A stretch of DNA of 64,000 nucleotides from Bacteroidota bacterium (GTDB taxonomy: Bacteria; Bacteroidota; Bacteroidia; B-17B0; Aurantibacillaceae), in the NCBI GenBank assembly GCA_021323535.1, contig JAJONO010000020.1:1-64000 (forward strand), read 5' to 3'. The notes below the pieces were generated by a model. The model saw only the letters and a program-made list of their open reading frames with translations. It had not been told where the DNA came from and searched no databases. Position numbers and translations under genes: made by a program. Positions 59,148-64,000 of the stretch are shown here, one piece after another. Within the stretch, counting starts at the first letter, position 1. Each line of letters starts with the position of its first letter.

Positions 59148-61264
59148 TTCCCACCCTCTTTGTTAACGTTTTTCTTACTCATTTTTATCAATTCGTCCAG
59201 ATCGTGATACGCCGTGTTCTTTACTCCAAGTGAAAGAAACAATGCATCCATCTGCGCCTTATTACTAAAATCATTTGTTCTTAATGCAAGAACCACTTTA
59301 TCTTTATTCAATGCTAGTTCTTCTTTTATCTTTTCTGTAATGAAAGAGGGTTTTACATTTTCGTAAGCCATAAGGTAAACATGATCGCATTTTTCAAACA
59401 GAACGCTCAGAACGTTTTCAGGATAATTCAATGGAATAGAAACACAGAGTTTGATCTTGTTTTTCTGTGTAAAGTCGTAGGTACTATTTATAAGGGCAAT
59501 ATATTTTTCAAAATATTCTTCTTTCCTGGTTTTAAAATCGCTGAACGTGTGCGGTTCAATATCAAGATGAATGGCATTGACCCTTGTAAGATTTACAGAT
59601 CTGGAAAGAGAATCTAACAGTGTTGTAATTGGACCTTCTGTAACCAGTTTGTTATTGCTGATCATTAATTCGCAGTTAAGATTGAGATTAAGATCCAGAA
59701 TACTATTAACCGATTGAAGATTATTTTTTCCACCTGAAATAACTAATGTGTTAAAATTGTTGAGCTTGCAATAATTTACAACTTCACCTGTGCTATGGTT
59801 TTTAAACACATCGCTCCAAAGGTAAACGGCGTTAATATTTTTAAAATTGTTTTTGATCGATTCTTTAGCGGGATCAAGAATCATAGGATCATAAACGTAA
59901 GGCTTGATTATTTCAGAAAGATCAACGGTGGGCAAATTTAATTTAAGGTCATTAAGAATACGATACATGTCCTGTTTCAGATCAAGCAGTTCAATCGTAA
60001 TGCTCCAGTAATCGTCGAGGACAATGTTTGCCGTTAACGGATTAAACTCAACGCTTCCGTACTGTTGTTTTACTTTTTCGTTACGCAATAATTCTTCAAA
60101 CATCTGGCGTTTCTGAAGCAGATTTGAATATTGTTTTTGCTTATAACTGAATTCATAAAGCGAATTAAGTACCACGTTTTGAGTATCCATTCCAAAATGA
60201 CTTTTGGTAATAGCCTGCAGTTCGGCGATCATCACATCTCTTTGTTTTTTGAGATTATGATTCATGGCCAACGGAACCGAAAGATTTAATCCTGCCGAAA
60301 GAAATGTTCTGTTGTTGGAAGTTGTATTGTAAACGTCGTAAAAATTATATTTAAGATTAGGCTTTAGCGACATTTCTTTCAGAAAATAATTCTGATCATT
60401 AGCCGCAAGCATATTATAATAATCTGCCGAATCTATTACCGGTGTGTTGATTATTTTTTCGGCAACTTTCTCATAGTTAATATCAAATACCGGCAACGTT
60501 GCCTTTTGAGGTTTATTGGTCTTGAATTTTGTATACAGATCGTTATATCGTTTGTAGAGATTGATCTGGTAATTGATATCGTTAAGATGCTGTGCCACCT
60601 TAATGTAATTTTCTTTAGTGATCTGGTTAAGGGAAAGAAGTTGCGCTGTAATGTCTTTAAAACTTTCTACAAAGGCCTTTCGCGCTGTAAGGATCTCGAT
60701 CTTTTCTTCGTTAAGAAGATAAATGATCATGTTATAATTGTTCTTAAGAACAAGGCTGCTGAATGCTTTTGAACGCTGGTAATTAAGTGCTTGTTGTTTG
60801 TATTTAAGTTGCTTTATTTTCGCCTTGCTTTCATAAAATCCCGAGCGAAAAATATCCCACTCTATGCCTGCCTGGAAACGCTGGCGGAACACAACCATTT
60901 CTTCGGGATCAACAATTGGAGGAGAAAAATTGTATTGATATCCTGCAATAAGATTAAAACCTTTATCTTTTTTGTAAATGAGTTGTTCCTGCGCAAGGAT
61001 CTTTTGCTGCGCCATTATTTTTTTCTGGAACGTTTCATTGAATGCTTCGTCTTTAAAATTAAAAAAATAAGGTATTTGTGATAAAGCATCGTTCGATGAA
61101 TACAAATAAGAATTGAATGATTGATTTGAATTCTCTGCCCATATAGAACTTAATTTCCGGATGTAATCCGAAACCAGGGAGTCTTTCTTTAATCCGGTTT
61201 GGGCCCGGACATTTAAAAAAATTAAGCAGAAAAACAGGGGGATTTTATAAAGTACCTTGCTCAT
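59144..61264 (-). CDS. TolC-like outer-membrane factor fused to a TIM-barrel glycosidase-like domain
   Basis: Starting at ATG 61264 gives a signal peptide (VLYKIPLFFCLIFLNVRAQ) and 706 residues; the longer frame to 61300 has none. Residues about 30-465 have TolC/OEP features: two halves with long helical hairpins (AKIKQLKYKQQALNYQRSKA, KQQYGSVEFNPLTANIVLDD) and barrel strands (FLSAGLNLSVPLAMNHNLKK). Residues 475-700 form an alternating beta/alpha domain with strands INAVYLWSD, TLVISGG, CELMISN, VNAIHLDIEPHTF, KLCVSIPLNYP, HVYLMAYENV and VVLALRTND. LDIEPH with Asp 568 and Glu 570 resembles a glycosidase site. The fusion is unusual and links export to trimming of a glycan. A weak -7 box (TAAATTCG) lies at 61277-61284. 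Confidence 0.8.
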   Translation of the reverse strand: MSKVLYKIPLFFCLIFLNVRAQTGLKKDSLVSDYIRKLSSIWAENSNQSFNSYLYSSNDALSQIPYFFNFKDEAFNETFQKKIMAQQKILAQEQLIYKKDKGFNLIAGYQYNFSPPIVDPEEMVVFRQRFQAGIEWDIFRSGFYESKAKIKQLKYKQQALNYQRSKAFSSLVLKNNYNMIIYLLNEEKIEILTARKAFVESFKDITAQLLSLNQITKENYIKVAQHLNDINYQINLYKRYNDLYTKFKTNKPQKATLPVFDINYEKVAEKIINTPVIDSADYYNMLAANDQNYFLKEMSLKPNLKYNFYDVYNTTSNNRTFLSAGLNLSVPLAMNHNLKKQRDVMIAELQAITKSHFGMDTQNVVLNSLYEFSYKQKQYSNLLQKRQMFEELLRNEKVKQQYGSVEFNPLTANIVLDDYWSITIELLDLKQDMYRILNDLKLNLPTVDLSEIIKPYVYDPMILDPAKESIKNNFKNINAVYLWSDVFKNHSTGEVVNYCKLNNFNTLVISGGKNNLQSVNSILDLNLNLNCELMISNNKLVTEGPITTLLDSLSRSVNLTRVNAIHLDIEPHTFSDFKTRKEEYFEKYIALINSTYDFTQKNKIKLCVSIPLNYPENVLSVLFEKCDHVYLMAYENVKPSFITEKIKEELALNKDKVVLALRTNDFSNKAQMDALFLSLGVKNTAYHDLDELIKMSKKNVNKEGGK

Positions 61265-61389
61265 TTTTTGGCTCGACGAATTTAGTGAAATTATCGACAT
61301 AAATCGGTTTTAGTCGGCACTTTTTGAGTCCTAAATCGTTGTTTTTTGAGGCTAAAGTGTTAAAAAGTGTGTCGAATGTTAAAAGCAGG

Positions 61390-62250
61390 TTAAGGATGGT
61401 TGACCCTGAACTTTTTTTCCTCTTTTGCTTTATGAAGCAGCTGGGTTTTATATTGCTGAATCAACTGTGTTTTACGTTGATTAATGATGAAGTTTTTAAT
61501 GTTCTGCCTTTCAAAATTAATTGGTGAAAGTCCGTTCTTTACTTTTACATCTTTTATTTTCAGGAAGTAATAATACAATTCGTCGGTGAACTCAAATACT
61601 CTTCCGTAACTGATGCTGAAATCCGGCTGATCTTTCAGTTTCGGAATTTCTTTTTTGATATCATCGAGATAGAGCCATGTACTGTCGTTGGTAAAAAAGT
61701 TCTCGGCGTATTGCACGCATAAACTCTGCAGTTGCTCTTTGTCTTTTGGTTGCGTTGCGTAAAACAGGCGCTTCATTTTTTCAAGTACCTGAACCTTTAC
61801 TGGGATTTTGTAGTAATTAACTTTTACAATGTTATCTTTTAGAATAAAATTATCGCGGTTGTTATCGTAATATTGTTGAACTTCTTCTTTGGTAATGTTT
61901 GTATCGAGGTTTGCTTCAATGATCTTTGTCTGGTAAATATGATTTACTAATGAACGTTTATAAGCTTCAACCTCACGCTGAACCTGTATTTCATCTTCAT
62001 TTAATTTACTTAAAGCTTCCTGGTAAAATAAAGCTTCCGTTGCCCAGTTGTCAATGGTCTTAGCAACCATATAAGCGCTGTCTTTTGAGTTTCCGGTCGA
62101 AATAAGATTTTCCTTTAGTTCTTCCCTGCTTAATTCATCCGTACCCGCGATTGCTACAGCTGGTGTTTTTTCTTTATCATCCGAATTTTTATCGGTGCAT
62201 GAGAATAAACTCATGAACAGACAAAAAAATATGAAAAGAAGATTTTTCAT
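61390..62250 (-). CDS. SurA/PpiC-related periplasmic chaperone lipoprotein
   Basis: The 286-residue protein has a lipoprotein signal (NLLFIFFCLFMSLFSC, Cys 17). The N-terminal helical region resembles SurA_N (ELSREELKENLISTGNSKDS, LNEDEIQVQREVEAYKRSLV) and VQQYYDNNRDNFIL is the usual linker to a parvulin domain. The second half keeps the RVFEFTDELYYYFLKIKDVK ending of parvulins. It lacks an obvious complete parvulin active site, so it may be a pure chaperone for outer-membrane proteins. It sits 126 bases upstream of the TolC-fusion gene (start codon to stop codon) on the same strand. Confidence 0.72.
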   Translation of the reverse strand: MKNLLFIFFCLFMSLFSCTDKNSDDKEKTPAVAIAGTDELSREELKENLISTGNSKDSAYMVAKTIDNWATEALFYQEALSKLNEDEIQVQREVEAYKRSLVNHIYQTKIIEANLDTNITKEEVQQYYDNNRDNFILKDNIVKVNYYKIPVKVQVLEKMKRLFYATQPKDKEQLQSLCVQYAENFFTNDSTWLYLDDIKKEIPKLKDQPDFSISYGRVFEFTDELYYYFLKIKDVKVKNGLSPINFERQNIKNFIINQRKTQLIQQYKTQLLHKAKEEKKFRVNHP

Positions 62251-62276
62251 TGGTGGTGTTCTGGTAAAATTAAGAA

Positions 62277-63263
62277 TTAGTTTTTGAATATCTCATTGGC
62301 TATTTTTTCCCAGAGAGTCTGACCAAAAAGAACGCTGAATCCAGCCTGTACGTAAGGTCCCGGAGCAATGCTGAAATTAGTTCTATATCCGTCCATTGGT
62401 GTGTATTTCAGATTCTGATAAAAAATATAACCTCCTTCTACTCTTGCAACCAATGTGTTGGTAAACTTATACCTGAGGTTTAAATAAGCCGACGCAGACG
62501 TATAGTTTAGATTAACACGTTTTGTTTTGTAATTGATGCCGGTGCGGTAACCATCTGCAGTAACGCCAAGTGTAATGAGTGTGCGTCTATCATCCCTGTA
62601 TTGAAGATTGAGTTGAACAGGAAGCGTGTAATTAAAAATAAACTTTCGCCCTATTGGCTGACTTCCTCCAAAGAAAGCTGCAGGAAGAAATAGTCCATCG
62701 CTGTACGTAGCAGCAACGCCGTAAAAGAAATTCTTTTTTAACCCTCTTAAATGTAATTGTCCAAGTAAGGCAGAGGCCCTGGCTCCCGGTGCATTTGCGG
62801 TAATATCCTGTTCAGCGAAAGACGCATTTGCTGAATAGAACATGATCCTGTATTTTCTTGTAAGGCGAACGCCAAGAATTCCGCCAGTTACATTTACAAT
62901 ATTTTTATTTGGTAACGAATCAAAACCAATATGCGTCTGTTTTACATTTACTCTGAACACTCCCATGACCTGCGACGCTTTGATACGTACACTGTTTCTA
63001 AGAATATCCTTTAATTTTAAGCTACTCAGGTCTAGCTTAATATCTGTGTCAACCCTGGTTTTAATAGGAAACGTAAACACAGCGTTAGCTTCGCCCTGCC
63101 TGAATACAGAACTCGTGTCGTTAAATTTTGAATCGAAAATATATTTTGAATCGAAACGTAAACGGGGACGAAACAATTGCTCGATTTGTTCCACTTCAAA
63201 AGTCTGCGACCATGAAATGAATCCTGAGATCAGAAGAATGAGTATGAGTGAAAACTTCTTCAT
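62277..63263 (-). CDS. Predicted outer-membrane beta-barrel protein (DUF6268-like)
   Basis: The 328-residue protein has a signal peptide (KKFSLILILLISGFISWSQ). Alternating polar and hydrophobic strands follow throughout, for example FNYTLPVQLNLQYRDDRRTL, SASAYLNLRYKFTNTLVARV and PYVQAGFSVLFG. GGSQPIGRKFIFNYTLPVQL resembles DUF6268-family barrels, but this family call is tentative. Its ATG is only 9-10 bases after the T-run of a terminator hairpin. Adjacent chaperone genes suggest it may be a client or partner. Confidence 0.65.
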   Translation of the reverse strand: MKKFSLILILLISGFISWSQTFEVEQIEQLFRPRLRFDSKYIFDSKFNDTSSVFRQGEANAVFTFPIKTRVDTDIKLDLSSLKLKDILRNSVRIKASQVMGVFRVNVKQTHIGFDSLPNKNIVNVTGGILGVRLTRKYRIMFYSANASFAEQDITANAPGARASALLGQLHLRGLKKNFFYGVAATYSDGLFLPAAFFGGSQPIGRKFIFNYTLPVQLNLQYRDDRRTLITLGVTADGYRTGINYKTKRVNLNYTSASAYLNLRYKFTNTLVARVEGGYIFYQNLKYTPMDGYRTNFSIAPGPYVQAGFSVLFGQTLWEKIANEIFKN

Positions 63264-63271
63264 TTTGTATT

Positions 63272-63303
63272 AAAAAAAACGGCGATCTTCTGATCGCCGG
63301 CTT
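63272..63303 (-). terminator. Intrinsic terminator of PpiC-like gene
   Basis: On the minus strand cggcgatc, loop agaa, gatcgccg, then TTTTTTTT. It follows the stop at 63318 and ends right before the next start codon at 63263. Confidence 0.8.
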
Positions 63304-63317
63304 TTTATTTCTTTGCA

Positions 63318-64000
63318 TTATTTTACCGTGCTCAGCACATCTTCATGTACCTTCACTTTGTATTTATCCCTTAGGTATTTTAACCATTCAGCTTCAAGGT
63401 AGTTTTGATAATCGGCTGTTGCCATTCCTCGGCATTCGTTAAGATTTTTAGGGGATTTAGGAAGTATCTTATTGACAACAATCACCAGTACTTTATTTTC
63501 CTTTTCGTCTTTAATATTAGTTGCAACAACGCCTTGTTTCCAATTGGCATCGATATTTTTGTTTTCGCCTTTCAGGTATGTAACATTCTCCAGATTAACA
63601 TTTAGCTGTGAAGTTTTGTTGAGTGCTTCAACAATCTCTTTGTCTTTTTTTCCTGCTTTCAGCATTTTACGAACTTCAGCAGCCATTTTATCATTAAGAC
63701 ATTTGTAAGTTGACACTTCAGCACGCTCACCCCACAGATAATTGTTTTTATTTTTCTCGTAGAAATCTTTTAATCCTGCAGTATCTTTCACCGCTTTGCT
63801 CCACACTTTCTGATCAGTTAAATCAAATAGAAGAATTCCATCGCGGTATTCACGGAGTAAATTTTTAAAATCAGGATATTTCTGATCGAGTAAACCATCT
63901 TCGTAACTGATCACCATTTCTTCTGACCAGGTTTTATATAATGTTCTGAGTAAATCACCCATATCTGAAGGACCTCTGAATACCATTTGCGATTCAAGAT
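63318..64000 (-). CDS. Peptidyl-prolyl isomerase/foldase of PpiC-SurA type (5' end outside window)
   Basis: The open frame continues past base 64000, so at least 226 residues of the C-terminal part are present. KNKNNYLWGERAEVSTYKCL and KMLKAGKKDKEIVEALNKT, then a final helix NYLEAEWLKYLRDKYKVKVH, match the tail of Bacteroidota SurA-like foldases, where a beta-strand pair precedes repeated parvulin modules. The parvulin active site would be upstream and cannot be judged. It is followed by a terminator and then a barrel and a second chaperone gene, an arrangement typical of outer-membrane protein folding loci. Confidence 0.75.
   Translation of the reverse strand, partial: LESQMVFRGPSDMGDLLRTLYKTWSEEMVISYEDGLLDQKYPDFKNLLREYRDGILLFDLTDQKVWSKAVKDTAGLKDFYEKNKNNYLWGERAEVSTYKCLNDKMAAEVRKMLKAGKKDKEIVEALNKTSQLNVNLENVTYLKGENKNIDANWKQGVVATNIKDEKENKVLVIVVNKILPKSPKNLNECRGMATADYQNYLEAEWLKYLRDKYKVKVHEDVLSTVK

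Noticed and set aside
61277-61284. TAAATTCG as a full promoter for the TolC-fusion operon
   Set aside because: Fits the -7 element but has no acceptable -33 box at 17-20 bases; mentioned only in the gene entry.

Overview
The window looks like a chromosomal segment of a Bacteroidota bacterium, probably of Flavobacteriales/Sphingobacteriales type. Several proteins end in type IX secretion (T9SS) type A sorting domains. Six or more upstream regions carry the Bacteroidota promoter pattern TTTG-N18-20-TAnnTTTG/TTCG. Lineage-typical families (DUF2911, DUF5683, choice-of-anchor B propellers, SprB-like repeat, FISUMP) are present, and Shine-Dalgarno sequences are mostly weak. No rRNA, tRNA, CRISPR array, prophage or transposase gene was found. 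All identifications come from reading motifs and translated sequence; no database was searched.

Layout. 1-9.6 kb: end of a FISUMP-type secreted protein, a beta-propeller/caspase-like secreted protein, rpmI-rplT, CorA, rsmI, two small ORFs, a PAS histidine kinase and a holin-like membrane protein. 9.7-16 kb: a YihY/BrkB membrane protein, then a very large repeat protein built from 'FPLYW' strands, now split into two ORFs by an exact 17-bp tandem duplication. 16-25 kb: MsbA-like ABC exporter, rbfA followed in the same frame by a LolC/E-like permease without an ATG, Rieske protein, dapB, DUF5683, a second BrkB, YbjN-like protein, class IV aminotransferase and clpP. 25-33 kb: secreted proteins, a pair of overlapping lipoprotein genes, acyl-CoA dehydrogenase, apt, a ferritin-like di-iron protein and an M28-PDZ peptidase. 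33-38.4 kb: a SulP transporter with beta-carbonic anhydrase (bicarbonate uptake), a 3-hydroxybutyrate dehydrogenase-like SDR and a second ABC exporter. 38.4-41 kb: a MerR/TipAS regulator with a recognisable operator, a decayed GxxExxY gene inside nested inverted repeats, and a DUF2911 protein. 41-55 kb: cell-surface region with T9SS cargo, a BamA-like barrel, three tandem choice-of-anchor B propellers, a 3-hydroxyacyl-CoA dehydrogenase, a beta-helix protein and an Ig-like repeat adhesin.

55-64 kb, minus strand, is the most interesting part. Four genes overlap by one to four bases or are spaced by two: an outer-membrane TolC-like factor fused to a TIM-barrel glycosidase-like domain, a HlyD-like fusion protein, a multi-zinc-ribbon (TackOD1-like) protein with a GGDEF domain lacking its active site, and a family 2 glycosyltransferase with a QxxRW motif. 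Together they read as a synthesise-export-trim machine for an extracellular polysaccharide under nucleotide or zinc-dependent control. Upstream lie SurA/PpiC-like periplasmic chaperones and a predicted outer-membrane barrel.

Many intergenic gaps hold imperfect palindromes of at least eight word families (AATCTGCG, CTCTGCG, ACACGAATT, CCACATAGA, CGCCAAAG, AAGTTGAA, TTAGTGTTTAG, AATCGTTAT). They mostly sit at gene 3' ends and are not explained by the annotated genes.
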